A DNA stretch of 64,000 bases, taken from positions 3,529,021 through 3,593,020 of the forward strand of contig NZ_CP011930.1 of NCBI RefSeq assembly GCF_001040945.1, written 5' to 3'. Position 1 is the first letter of the stretch; every line of letters starts with the position of its first letter. The notes below the pieces were generated by a model. The model was not told the DNA's origin and did not search any database. It saw only the letters and a list, made by a program, of their open reading frames with translations. Origin of the DNA: Herbaspirillum seropedicae. Lineage in GTDB: Bacteria; Pseudomonadota; Gammaproteobacteria; Burkholderiales; Burkholderiaceae_D. The translations under genes were made by a program, and so were the position numbers. Positions 44,594 through 53,592 of this stretch are shown in pieces.

Positions 44594-46480
44594 TCAGTCC
44601 TTGATCACCGCCCGCACCTGCTCCAGCGCCGCCGGATCTTCGATGGTCGGCAGATCGCCCGGATCGCGCCCTTCGCAGATGGACTGGATGGCCCGCCGCA
44701 GCAACTTGCCCGAGCGCGTCTTGGGCAGTCCGCTGACGAAGAAGACCCGCGCCGGTCGTCCCACTGCGCCGATCTGCTTGTCCACCACGGCCATGATCTC
44801 GGCTTCCAGCGCCTTGCGCTGTTCGGGCGTGGCGATGGTATAGGCCTGCTTGGGGATGGCGAAGGCAAAGGCGACCTGGCCCTTGAGCTTGTCTTCGACA
44901 CCCACCACGGCCACTTCGGACACATTGGGATGGCTGGAGATGCTTTCCTCGATCTCGCGCGTGCCCAGACGATGGCCTGCGACGTTGATGACATCATCGG
45001 TGCGGCCCAGGATGAAGTAGTAACCGTCCTTGTCCCGGATGCCCCAGTCGAAGGTGGAATACACTTCGCGCGGCAGGCTGCGCCAGTAGGTATTGACGAA
45101 GCGCTCATCGTCGCCGTACACGGTCTGCATGCAGCCCGGCGGCAAGGGGCCTTCGATGGCGACCACGCCCTTCTGGTCCGGCCCGCAGGGCTCGCCAGTG
45201 GCTTCGTCGAGGATGGCCAGTCGATACCCCGGCATGGGCACGCCAGGGCTGCCCAGGCGCGTGGGCTTGTCATCGATGCCCTTGGCAATGGAGATGATGG
45301 GCCAGCCCGATTCGGTCTGCCAGTAATTATCGATGACGGGCACCTTCAGCGCGCCCGAGATCCAACTGGAGGTGGTCTCGTCCAGCGGCTCGCCGGCCAG
45401 GTACAAGGCCTTCAGCGAGGAGGTGTCATACCGCTCCATGCACTCGGGCGGTTGCTTCTTGAGTACGCGGATGGCGGTCGGCGCGGAAAACATCCGGGTG
45501 ACCTTGTACTTCTCGACGATGCTCCACCAGATGCCGGCATCGGGACGGATCGGCAAACCCTCATAGAGCACCGTGGCCATGCCAGCGATCAGCGGGCCAT
45601 AGACGATGTAGGAGTGGCCCACCACCCAGCCGATGTCGGAGGTGCAGAAATAGGTCTCGCCGGGCTGGCCGCAGAAGATGTGCTGCATCGACGAAGCCAG
45701 CGCCACTGCGTAACCGCCGACATCACGTTGTACGCCCTTGGGCTTGCCGGTCGTGCCGGAGGTGTAGAGGATGTAACTGCTTGCGTTGGATTCCAGCCAG
45801 GTCACCGGCACCTGCTGGCCAAGATGCTGCGTACGCAGCGGCGCGTAATCGACATCGCGCTGCGCCGTGCGCGCCATCGGGGCCAGTCCGCGGTCCACCA
45901 GCAGCACGTGTTGCGGCCGGTGCTGCGCCATGGCGATGGCTTCATCCAGCAAACCCTTGTAGGGGATGACCTTGCCGCCGCGCGAGCCGGCATCGGCCGA
46001 GACGATCAGGCGCGGCTGTGCATCATCGATGCGCGAAGCCAGGCTGTTGGAGGCAAAGCCACCGAACACCACCGAATGCACCGCGCCGATGCGGGCGCAG
46101 GCCAGCATGGCAAAGACGGCCTCGGCGATCATGGGCATGTAGATCAGCACCCGGTCACCACGCTGCACGCCCAGCGCCTGCATGCTCGCGGCCATGGCCA
46201 TGACTTCCTGCTGCAGCTCGGCATAGGTGTAGACGCGCTCGCTGTTGGTCTCGGTGGAAATGGCGATGAGCGCGGCCTGCTGGGCGCGCTCGGGCAGGTG
46301 GCGGTCCACTGCGTTGTGGCACAGATTGGTCTGGCCATCGATGAACCAGCGCGCAAAGGGTGGGCGCGAATAATCCAGCGTGCGCGAGAACGGTTGCTGC
46401 CAGTGGATGCGTTGCGCTTCCTGCGCCCAGAAGGCCTCGGGTTGCTCGACGGATTGCCGATAGAATTGCTCGTATTGCAT
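44594..46480 (-). CDS. prpE: Propionate-CoA ligase PrpE
   Basis: 628-residue acyl-CoA synthetase that activates propionate to propionyl-CoA via an acyl adenylate. The ATP-binding P-loop is Y-T-S-G-T-T-G-K-P-K-G (about 245-255), the adenylation core has D-N-Y-W-Q-T-E-S-G-W and the C-terminal hinge contains G-R-T-D-D-V-I-N-V-A-G-H-R. The acetylation-controlled lysine is in P-K-T-R-S-G-K near residue 595. The W-Q-T-E-S-G-W form and overall length fit PrpE better than Acs. It is separate from prpBC, with a lipoprotein gene and about 330 bases of noncoding DNA between. Confidence 0.92.
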   Translation of the reverse strand: MQYEQFYRQSVEQPEAFWAQEAQRIHWQQPFSRTLDYSRPPFARWFIDGQTNLCHNAVDRHLPERAQQAALIAISTETNSERVYTYAELQQEVMAMAASMQALGVQRGDRVLIYMPMIAEAVFAMLACARIGAVHSVVFGGFASNSLASRIDDAQPRLIVSADAGSRGGKVIPYKGLLDEAIAMAQHRPQHVLLVDRGLAPMARTAQRDVDYAPLRTQHLGQQVPVTWLESNASSYILYTSGTTGKPKGVQRDVGGYAVALASSMQHIFCGQPGETYFCTSDIGWVVGHSYIVYGPLIAGMATVLYEGLPIRPDAGIWWSIVEKYKVTRMFSAPTAIRVLKKQPPECMERYDTSSLKALYLAGEPLDETTSSWISGALKVPVIDNYWQTESGWPIISIAKGIDDKPTRLGSPGVPMPGYRLAILDEATGEPCGPDQKGVVAIEGPLPPGCMQTVYGDDERFVNTYWRSLPREVYSTFDWGIRDKDGYYFILGRTDDVINVAGHRLGTREIEESISSHPNVSEVAVVGVEDKLKGQVAFAFAIPKQAYTIATPEQRKALEAEIMAVVDKQIGAVGRPARVFFVSGLPKTRSGKLLRRAIQSICEGRDPGDLPTIEDPAALEQVRAVIKD

Positions 46481-46809
46481 GACGTCTCCTCATGTCTCTC
46501 GAATTGGAACCCTTGCGTCACCCGCCTGCGGACTGGCCTGCAAGGCGACTATCGCGGAACTCTCATGCCGGCGCTCCAGAGGGATTGCCATGCGCGGTCC
46601 TCATGCGATCATCAATATCAGTCTTGCCCCTGAAACTTACTGGCGGCTGAATCCGGCCTGCGTGCGAGCCGGTGCGGGGCCTGCGCTTGACTTGCATCAA
46701 GCCGGGCATGGACAGGAAAAAGGCGAAGGGAGAGCAGACGGCGAACGCCGTCCGGGAGAGGCATTACAACAGAATGCGCCGCCAGCCCAGGCCAACGGCG
46801 CAGTCCGCG
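46481..46809. other. Intergenic region between prpE and the lipoprotein gene
   Basis: 329 bases upstream of prpE. It contains an FNR-type palindrome at 46687-46700 and otherwise no gene; longer frames on the plus strand are shadows. The prpE promoter should be here. Confidence 0.6.
46687..46700. promoter_or_regulatory. Candidate FNR/ANR-type box
   Basis: TTGACTTGCATCAA matches TTGAY-N4-RTCAA, the binding site of FNR/ANR-family regulators, in nine of the ten fixed positions of TTGAT-N4-ATCAA. It lies 207 bases upstream of prpE (minus strand) and is unlinked to any plus-strand gene. Confidence 0.5.
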
Positions 46810-47241
46810 TCAACGGGTCCTGCAGTCGTTGGCCAGCTGCTGGCCGATCTTGGCGTTGAGCAGCATGGACTTCGACGGGATCTGTATCCACACCAGTCCC
46901 TCGCCCTTGTTTTCCAGGCGCACCGCGCCGGTCGACGTGCTGACCGGATTCATCATGTAATTCTTGCCCTTCCACACCAGCGTGACACCGTCGGTGACGC
47001 GGCCATCCATGCGCAGCTCGACCTTGTTGCCCATTTCACAACTGAAGGCCCCCGTCTTCAACTGGGTGGCCCAGGTCGGCTGGGTCGCCGCCGGGGATTG
47101 CAGCAGCTGCGGCAAGACCGGCTTGGTCTCGGTCACCGGCACTTCCTCGCGGGAAGCACAGGAAGCCAGCAACACGGCGGCCGACGCGGCCAGGCACAGC
47201 GGGCGGAACGAGGAACGGAGGGAATGAAGGGAAGCAATCAT
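46810..47241 (-). CDS. MliC-like lipoprotein
   Basis: 143-residue predicted lipoprotein. The signal peptide ends in the clear lipobox L-A-S-C (V-L-L-A-S-C-A-S). The C-terminal 80 residues have the pattern of MliC/PliC lysozyme-inhibitor domains: F-S-C-E at the start, V-T-L-V-W-K-G-K-N-Y in the middle, A-V-R-L-E-N-K-G-E-G-L-V-W, and a last Cys (D-C-R-T-R) that can bond with the first. Assignment to that fold is from pattern memory. It lies between prpC and prpE with no obvious metabolic link. ATG 47241 is chosen; ATG 47253 is possible. Confidence 0.75.
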   Translation of the reverse strand: MIASLHSLRSSFRPLCLAASAAVLLASCASREEVPVTETKPVLPQLLQSPAATQPTWATQLKTGAFSCEMGNKVELRMDGRVTDGVTLVWKGKNYMMNPVSTSTGAVRLENKGEGLVWIQIPSKSMLLNAKIGQQLANDCRTR

Positions 47242-47336
47242 CGGAAAGTCCATCAAGGTCGTGGAGTGAGAGAAGACGGGGGGCTGAAAATGATCCGCCC
47301 GCATCTTAACAAGTAATCACGGCCTGCTCGACACTC

Positions 47337-47352
47337 TGTAACGCTTGTTACA
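47337..47352. promoter_or_regulatory. 16-base perfect palindrome, possible operator
   Basis: TGTAACGCTTGTTACA, arms TGTAAC/GTTACA around GCTT, about 95 bases upstream of the lipoprotein ATG and 110 bases past the prpC stop. Looks like a dimeric regulator site; the regulator is unknown. Confidence 0.45.
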
Positions 47353-47459
47353 AATCCGCTGCATCGGCTCGGCGGCGACCCACCGGGCCGCCCCCCCTCT
47401 TGCTTCCTCCTGCCCCCTTCTTGTCCCCTCTTGTCCCTTCCCTCCGGTGTCCCGGCGTC

Positions 47460-48614
47460 TTACTTGCGCTTGCTGATCGGCACGAACTTCAGGTCTTCCG
47501 GCCCCACGTAATTGGCGGAGGGACGGATGATCTTGTTGTCGATGCGCTGCTCGATGATGTGCGCGGCCCAGCCCGAGGTGCGGGCGATGACGAACAGCGG
47601 CGTAAACATCGCCGTGGGCACACCCATCATGTGGTAGGACACGGCCGAGAACCAGTCCAGGTTGGGGAACATCTTCTTGATGTCCCACATGACAGTTTCC
47701 AGGCGTTCGGCGATATCGAACATCTTGGTCGAGCCGGCTTCCTTGGAGAGCTTGCGCGCCACTTCCTTGATGACCTTGTTGCGCGGGTCGGAGATGGTGT
47801 AGACCGGGTGACCGAAACCGATCACCACTTCCTTGTTCTCGACGCGGCGACGGATGTCGGCTTCGGCTTCGTCGGGGTTGTCATAGCGCTTCTGGATCTC
47901 GAAGGCGACTTCATTGGCGCCGCCATGCTTGGGGCCGCGCAGTGCGCCGATGGCGCCGGTGATGGCCGAGTACATGTCCGAACCGGTACCGGCGATGACG
48001 CGGCCGGTGAAGGTGGAGGCGTTGAATTCGTGTTCCGCGTACAGGATCAGCGAGGTATGCATGGCCTTTTCCCAGGCCTCGGACGGCTTTTCGCCGTGCA
48101 GCAGGTGCAGGAAGTGGGCGCCGATGGAGTCGTCATCGGTCTCGACTTCGATGCGGTTGCCGTTGTGGCTGTAGTGGTACCAGTACAGCAGCATGGAACC
48201 CAGCGAGGCCATCAGGCGGTCGGCGATATCACGCGCGCCGGGGGTGTTGTGGTCATCCTTCTCTGGCAGCACGCAGCCCAGCGCCGAGACGCCGGTGCGC
48301 ATCACGTCCATCGGGTGGGACGCGGCCGGCAGCCATTCCAGCGCCGCCTTGACGTTGGCCGGCAAGCCGCGCAGCGACTTCAGCTTGGCCTTGTAGGCGC
48401 GCAGTTCAGCAGCGGTGGGCAGCTTGCCGTGCACCAGCAGGTGGGCGATTTCCTCAAACTCGCAGCTGTCGGCCACATCCAGGATGTCGTAGCCGCGATA
48501 GTGCAGGTCATTGCCGGTCTTGCCGACAGTACACAGGGCAGTGTTGCCGGCGGTGACGCCAGACAGGGCAACGGACTTCTTGGGCTTGAAACCTGCGGCT
48601 TGTTGTTCGCTCAT
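47460..48614 (-). CDS. prpC: 2-methylcitrate synthase PrpC
   Basis: 384-residue citrate-synthase-family enzyme condensing propionyl-CoA with oxaloacetate. Catalytic residues lie in [10 protein letters not shown] (His), G-F-G-H-P-V-Y (His) and in the Asp segment near residue 310. The short length and [11 protein letters not shown]-terminus fit PrpC and not the longer GltA. It is 61 bases after prpB on the same strand. Confidence 0.94.
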   Translation of the reverse strand: MSEQQAAGFKPKKSVALSGVTAGNTALCTVGKTGNDLHYRGYDILDVADSCEFEEIAHLLVHGKLPTAAELRAYKAKLKSLRGLPANVKAALEWLPAASHPMDVMRTGVSALGCVLPEKDDHNTPGARDIADRLMASLGSMLLYWYHYSHNGNRIEVETDDDSIGAHFLHLLHGEKPSEAWEKAMHTSLILYAEHEFNASTFTGRVIAGTGSDMYSAITGAIGALRGPKHGGANEVAFEIQKRYDNPDEAEADIRRRVENKEVVIGFGHPVYTISDPRNKVIKEVARKLSKEAGSTKMFDIAERLETVMWDIKKMFPNLDWFSAVSYHMMGVPTAMFTPLFVIARTSGWAAHIIEQRIDNKIIRPSANYVGPEDLKFVPISKRK

Positions 48615-48675
48615 CGTGTTCTCCTCGTATTCGGCATTAGGTGAAAACTAATTATCGGAAGGGGTGGTTTACTTT

Positions 48676-49575
48676 TTACTTGTTCTTCTGCTGAGCAAAC
48701 AGCGCATCCAGACGCTGTTCGTAGCTGTGGTAATCGATGCGGTCGTACAGTTCCATGCGGGTCTGCATGGTATCGACCACGTTCTTCTGGGTGCCGTCAC
48801 GGCGGATCGCCTGGTAGACGTTCTCCGCGGCCTTGTTCATGGCGCGGAAGGCCGACAGCGGATAGAGCACCAGGCCCACATCCGCGCCCTTCAACTCGTC
48901 CACCGTGAACAGCGGGGTCGAACCGAACTCGGTGATGTTGGCCAGGATCGGCACTTTCACGGCATTGGCGAACTGCTTGTACATGGCCAGGTCGGTGATG
49001 GCTTCCGGGAAGATCATGTCAGCGCCGGCTTCCACGCAGGCCACGGCGCGCTCGATGGCCGCATCCAGTCCTTCCACGGCCAGCGCATCGGTGCGCGCCA
49101 TGATGACGAAGTTCTCATCGGTGCGGGCATCCACGGCAGCCTTGATGCGGTCCACCATTTCCTGCTTGCTGACGATTTCCTTGTTGGGCCGGTGACCGCA
49201 GCGCTTGGCGCCGACCTGGTCTTCGATGTGCATGGCCGCGGCGCCGAACTTGATCATGGACTTGACCGTGCGCGCCACGTTGAAGGCCGAGGCGCCAAAT
49301 CCGGTATCCACATCCACCAGCAGCGGCAGGTCGCAGACGTCAGTGATGCGACGTACGTCGGTGAGCACGTCATCCAGGTTCGAGATACCCAGGTCGGGCA
49401 GGCCCAGCGAACCTGCCGCGACACCGCCGCCGGAAAGATAGATCGCGCGAAAGCCCGCGCGCTTGGCCAGCAATGCGTGGTTGGCGTTGATCGCGCCGAT
49501 GACTTGCAAGGGAGATTCTTCCTGGACGGCCTTGCGGAATGCTGCGCCTGCGGAATGGAGAGCCATGTTGGACAC
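48676..49575 (-). CDS. prpB: 2-methylisocitrate lyase PrpB
   Basis: 299-residue PEP mutase/isocitrate lyase superfamily enzyme that splits 2-methylisocitrate into pyruvate and succinate. The catalytic loop K-R-C-G-H, the metal-binding D-V-D-T-G-F-G and E-D-Q-V segments, and Y-L-S-G-G-G-V-A are all present. It is the first gene of the minus-strand prpBC operon and lies 66 bases after a clear sigma-54 promoter. An alternative ATG three codons in is possible. Confidence 0.95.
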   Translation of the reverse strand: MSNMALHSAGAAFRKAVQEESPLQVIGAINANHALLAKRAGFRAIYLSGGGVAAGSLGLPDLGISNLDDVLTDVRRITDVCDLPLLVDVDTGFGASAFNVARTVKSMIKFGAAAMHIEDQVGAKRCGHRPNKEIVSKQEMVDRIKAAVDARTDENFVIMARTDALAVEGLDAAIERAVACVEAGADMIFPEAITDLAMYKQFANAVKVPILANITEFGSTPLFTVDELKGADVGLVLYPLSAFRAMNKAAENVYQAIRRDGTQKNVVDTMQTRMELYDRIDYHSYEQRLDALFAQQKNK

Positions 49576-49640
49576 CTTCTGGATGGGTTGCTGGAGACGG
49601 CTGGTCGATGTCGGCCAGTGCGGCCGCTTGCCGGTGCTGA

Positions 49641-49658
49641 TTGCAACGGCCGTGCCAA
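49641..49658 (-). promoter_or_regulatory. Sigma-54 promoter of prpBC
   Basis: On the minus strand, TTGGCACGGCCGTTGCAA matches the -24/-12 consensus (TGGCAC, then TTGCA) with GG and GC exactly ten bases apart. It lies 66 bases upstream of the prpB start and is consistent with activation by PrpR, encoded divergently. Confidence 0.9.
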
Positions 49659-49792
49659 GTCTTCATGGAGATCGCCGGAGCATGCTGGGCACGCAGCAAC
49701 AACTCCATGAAAATCAAGGACTTGACGCGCCATTACGGCATCCATCCGGATGCAATCGCACCGACACACCTGCCCGGCAAGCGGTGTTTAGA

Positions 49793-49853
49793 TGTTTCAA
49801 TAGTGTTACATTAACGTTTCATTGAAACACCATGAACGCCACCCATTGAAACA
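49793..49853. promoter_or_regulatory. Candidate PrpR boxes
   Basis: Three related sites: TGTTTCAAT (49793-49801), the perfect palindrome GTTTCATTGAAAC (49816-49828) and ATTGAAACA (49845-49853), the first and third being inverted copies. They lie 135-210 bases upstream of the sigma-54 promoter and just before prpR, as expected for enhancer sites that also control prpR. Confidence 0.7.
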
Positions 49854-49865
49854 TCGAGGCCCCTC

Positions 49866-51500
49866 ATGAAACGTCCCGCCCCTGTCGATCGTCATGCCGA
49901 CAAACCCGTGATCTGGACGGTGTCGGTGTCACGGCTATCCGAGCTGTTCCGCGACATCACGCTGGAATTCGACGCCCTGGCCGACATCGAGCCCATCCAT
50001 CTGGGCTTTGACGACGCCGTGCGCGAGATCCGCGAACGCCTGGCGACCGAGCGCTGCGATGTGGTCATCTCGGCCGGCTCCAATGGCGCCTACCTCAAGA
50101 GCCGCCTGCCGGTGCCGGTGATCGTGGCGCGCGCCAGCGGCTTTGACGTGATGCAGGCGCTGGCGCGGGCTCGCCAGCTCACCCGCCGCATTGCGCTGGT
50201 GACCTATCAGGAAGCCATGCCGGCGCTGGCCGAGTTCGGCCAGCGCTTTGGCCTGGAGATCGTCCAGCGCACCTATGCCACCGAAGAAGACGCGCGCGCC
50301 GTCGTCAACGAATTGAAGGCCGCCGGCATCGAAGCCGTCGCCGGCGCAGGGCTCATCACCGACCTGGCCGAGGAGGCGGGCATGCGCGGCATCTTCCTGT
50401 ATTCCGCCGCCACGGTGCGGCAAGCCTTCGAGGATGCGCTGGAACTGGCGCGACTGACGCAACTGGAAAGCACGCGCAGCCCCATCCTGCCGGTGGCCGA
50501 CAGCCTGCGCGCGCGGCATCACCTCAAGGACCTGCGCGGCGACTCGGCGGAGATGGAAACGGTGCGCCAATCCATTACCCTGTTTGCGCGCTCGCCGGCC
50601 AATGTGCTGATCCAGGGCGAGACCGGCACCGGCAAGGAATTGGCGGCACAAGCCATCCACCGCGCTCATCCGCTGATGCAGGGCAAGACCCAGGCGGCGC
50701 ATCCCTTCGTGGCCATCAATTGCGGCGCACTGGCCGAATCCCTGCTGGAATCCGAACTCTTCGGATATGAGGAAGGCGCCTTTACCGGTTCGCGCCGGGG
50801 CGGGCGTGCCGGCGTGTTCGAGGCAGCGCATCGTGGCACCCTGTTGCTCGATGAAATCGGCGAGATGCCCCTGCCCTTGCAGACGCGCCTGCTGCGCGTG
50901 CTGGAAGAGCGCGAGGTAGTACGCGTAGGCGGCACCCGGCCCATCCCGGTCCAGGTGCGCATCATCAGCGCCACCCACTGCGATCTCCAAGCGCGGGTGC
51001 GTGAAGGGCGTTTCCGCGCCGACCTGTATTACCGTCTCAGCGTGCTGTGCCTGCAACTGCCCCCGCTGCGTGAGCGCCGCGACGACATTGCGGCGCTGGC
51101 CGAATGGCATCTCAAGCACGCACTGGCCGCGCTGGATGTGCGCCCGCATGCCAACCTGGGCGCTGAGATCGTACGCTGCGCGCCGCTGTTGTGCCGCTAT
51201 GACTGGCCGGGCAATGTGCGCGAGCTGCGCAATCTGATGGAAAGGCTGGCGCTGTTCCTGGCCGCCGAACCCTTGCAGGCCCTCACGCCGGCGCTGATCC
51301 AGCGCGTCGCGCCCGAGCTGGGGCAGGCGCCGCCCTCCCCGGCGGCACCCGATGAGGCTCAAGAAAACATCACGCCCGACAACGCAAGCATCGCCGCCGC
51401 ACTGCGCCGGTTTCGGGGCAATCGTGCTGCGGCAGCCAGGTATCTGGGCATGAGTCGGACCACCTTGTGGCGCAAGCTAAAGGAAAGCGGCACCACCTGA
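49866..51500 (+). CDS. prpR: Propionate catabolism sigma-54 activator PrpR
   Basis: 544-residue enhancer-binding protein. The N-terminal PrpR_N domain (about 15-190) is thought to sense 2-methylcitrate. The AAA+ domain has Walker A G-E-T-G-T-G-K-E (about 250), the sigma-54 contact loop G-A-F-T-G (about 304-308) and Walker B L-L-L-D-E-I-G. A Fis-type helix-turn-helix closes the protein ([19 protein letters not shown]). Divergent from prpBC; the candidate binding boxes lie between them. Confidence 0.95.
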   Translation: MKRPAPVDRHADKPVIWTVSVSRLSELFRDITLEFDALADIEPIHLGFDDAVREIRERLATERCDVVISAGSNGAYLKSRLPVPVIVARASGFDVMQALARARQLTRRIALVTYQEAMPALAEFGQRFGLEIVQRTYATEEDARAVVNELKAAGIEAVAGAGLITDLAEEAGMRGIFLYSAATVRQAFEDALELARLTQLESTRSPILPVADSLRARHHLKDLRGDSAEMETVRQSITLFARSPANVLIQGETGTGKELAAQAIHRAHPLMQGKTQAAHPFVAINCGALAESLLESELFGYEEGAFTGSRRGGRAGVFEAAHRGTLLLDEIGEMPLPLQTRLLRVLEEREVVRVGGTRPIPVQVRIISATHCDLQARVREGRFRADLYYRLSVLCLQLPPLRERRDDIAALAEWHLKHALAALDVRPHANLGAEIVRCAPLLCRYDWPGNVRELRNLMERLALFLAAEPLQALTPALIQRVAPELGQAPPSPAAPDEAQENITPDNASIAAALRRFRGNRAAAARYLGMSRTTLWRKLKESGTT

Positions 51501-51895
51501 CTAAAAATCCGTAAACTATTTACATCCATCTTCGACATCGATCGCGCCCCCACCGTTTGTCCTGAGTAGCGGCAAAGCCGCGTATCGAAGGCGCCCCGTC
51601 CAGCACGCTTGAGAGCGCCTTCGATACGGCCCAAAGGGCCTACTCAGGTCGAACGGATAGTCGTTGGTTTGAGAACAGCCTCCGTTTTTTTCTTGCAGGC
51701 GTCCTGCGCTCTGATAATCCCCCGCATTGCGCCTTGACAGCGCCAGCACCCGCCGCCTATCCTCGCCCGCTACAGCGGCTACGGCCGCTGCCAGGAGCGT
51801 ACAAGCAATGAACAGCCAGAGGCCGCCGCAAGCCCGTCCGGGTGAACGTGGCGAGCCGCTCCTCCATCCACATCGCAATCCATCAGGGAGTCCCC
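51501..51895. other. Intergenic region between prpR and the MHS transporter
   Basis: 395 bases. The first half is filled by copy B of the dispersed palindromic repeat (51555-51656). The rest has no gene I can support; frames here lack start signals. It should hold the transporter promoter. Confidence 0.6.
51555..51656. repeat. Dispersed intergenic palindromic repeat, copy B
   Basis: About 100 bases forming a near-complete inverted repeat: outer arms GTTTGTCCTGAGTAG against CTACTCAGGTCGAAC, inner arms GTATCGAAGGCGC/GCGCCTTCGATAC, with two side hairpins GCGGC/GCCGC and GGCCC/GGGCC. It shares this framework with copy A at 28676-28796. Confidence 0.85.
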
Positions 51896-53179
51896 ATGAG
51901 CAGCAACACTGCGGCGCCAGGCGCCGATATCACGCATCCGCAGGCGCGGCGTGCGATCATCTCCTCGTCCATCGGCAATGCGCTCGAATGGTTCGACATC
52001 CTGATCTACGGCGCCTTCGCCGTCGTGATCGCCAAGCAGTTCTTCCCCACCGGCGACGACAGCGTTTCGCTGCTGCTGACCTTCGCCACCTTTGGCGTGT
52101 CCTTCTTCATGCGCCCGCTGGGGGCGGTGGTGCTGGGCGCCTACTCCGACCGCGCGGGACGCAAGGCGGCGCTGATGCTGTCGATCATGCTCATGACCGT
52201 GGGCACGGCCATGATCGCCTTCATGCCCAGCTACGCCAGCATCGGCCTGCTGGCCCCGGCGGGTATCGCACTGGGCAAGATGATCCAGGGCTTCTCGGCT
52301 GGCGGCGAATTCGGCAGCTCCACCGCCTTCCTGGTGGAACATGCGCCGCACCGTCGCGGCTTCTTCTCCAGCTGGCAGGTGGCCAGCCAGGGTATCAGCC
52401 TGTTGCTGGCCGCGCTCTTCGGCGCAGTGCTCAACAATATGCTCACGCCGGAACAACTGGCTTCCTGGGGCTGGCGCGTGCCGTTCATCTTCGGTCTGCT
52501 GATCGCTCCGGCGGGCATCTATATCCGTCGCCACCTGGATGAAGCACCGGAATTCAAGGAATCCAGCGAGAAGACCAACGCGCCCCTGCGCGACACCTTC
52601 GCCCACCAGAAGATGCGCCTGCTGATCGGCGCGGGCAGCGTGATCATGGCGACCGTCTCGGTGTACCTGTCGCTGTACATCCCGACCTATGCCGTCAAGC
52701 AGCTGGGCCTGCCGGCCTGGTCGTCGTTTGCCGCGATGTCGGTGGCCGGCCTGATCATGTTCATCGGCTCGCCCCTGGTCGGTGCGCTCTCCGACAAGAT
52801 CGGCCGCACCCCCTTCATGATCACCAGCAGCGCCCTCTACATCGTGCTGACCTATCCGATGTTCGTGTTCCTGACCAACTCCCCTGGCTTCCTGCAACTG
52901 CTGTTGCTGCAGACCGTCATCGGCGTGCTCATGACCATGTACTTCGCGGCCATGCCGGCGCTGCTGGCCGACATCTTCCCGGTGGCCACCCGCGGCACCG
53001 GCATGTCGCTGGCCTACAACATCGCCGTGACCATCTTCGGCGGCTTCGCCGGCCTGATCATCACCTGGCTGATCGACTTCACCGGCGACAAGCTGTCGGT
53101 GAGCTACTTCGTCATCTTCGGTGCTGTACTGAGCCTGATCGCGTCGCTGTCGGCGCGTCTGGTGCTGCGTCTGCGCTGA
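51896..53179 (+). CDS. MHS-family MFS transporter (metabolite:H+ symporter)
   Basis: 427-residue integral membrane protein with 12 predicted helices. The loop 2-3 motif G-A-Y-S-D-R-A-G-R-K (about 82-91) and the related S-D-K-I-G-R-T-P in the second half are typical MFS, and I-S-S-S-I-G-N-A-L-E-W-F-D at the N-terminus marks the metabolite:H+ symporter (CitA/ProP/ShiA) group. The position after prpR suggests a short organic acid such as propionate or citrate as substrate, but MHS substrates range from dicarboxylates to betaine. It may simply be a neighbour. Confidence 0.88.
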   Translation: MSSNTAAPGADITHPQARRAIISSSIGNALEWFDILIYGAFAVVIAKQFFPTGDDSVSLLLTFATFGVSFFMRPLGAVVLGAYSDRAGRKAALMLSIMLMTVGTAMIAFMPSYASIGLLAPAGIALGKMIQGFSAGGEFGSSTAFLVEHAPHRRGFFSSWQVASQGISLLLAALFGAVLNNMLTPEQLASWGWRVPFIFGLLIAPAGIYIRRHLDEAPEFKESSEKTNAPLRDTFAHQKMRLLIGAGSVIMATVSVYLSLYIPTYAVKQLGLPAWSSFAAMSVAGLIMFIGSPLVGALSDKIGRTPFMITSSALYIVLTYPMFVFLTNSPGFLQLLLLQTVIGVLMTMYFAAMPALLADIFPVATRGTGMSLAYNIAVTIFGGFAGLIITWLIDFTGDKLSVSYFVIFGAVLSLIASLSARLVLRLR

Positions 53180-53592
53180 TTTTTCCGGCCCGCCGTCGCT
53201 CAGGCGGCGGGTCGCCATGCGCTTGCTTTTCTTCCCGCTATTCCCTTCCCCTTATTCCCTTCTGGCCGTGTTCAAGCTCACTTGACCAGCGGTGCCGCCA
53301 TCGACTTGCCTGCGCCGTTACCAATGGGCAACAAAAATCATATTGTGTTTGGGTAATGTCGCTATTAGAGTGCAATGCGCATCTCTAGCCCGGTATGCCA
53401 TGAAGACGTCGCCCGACGACATCGCCGAAACGCCCAATATCCCATCCACAGAGATGACTGCTTCGCCGATGCGATGCCAGGAGCTTGCTGCTGGCCGAGG
53501 TGCGCTGCCGCAAGGCCATCCATGCCGGACCTCCGTCATCCACTGCGCAGGCCGCCTCCAATGCGCTCTGCCCTTTCCCCTCAGGTCAAATC
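53180..53592. other. Intergenic region upstream of the chemoreceptor
   Basis: 413 bases without a gene I can support. A small A/T-rich island at 53320-53375 may hold the promoter. Frames through this stretch, including one that runs into the chemoreceptor from an upstream ATG, do not look like protein. Confidence 0.5.

Noticed and set aside
43982..46633. An 883-codon plus-strand open frame opposite prpE
   Set aside because: Antisense of prpE and the acetyltransferase; rich in His, Gln and Gly as expected of a shadow frame.
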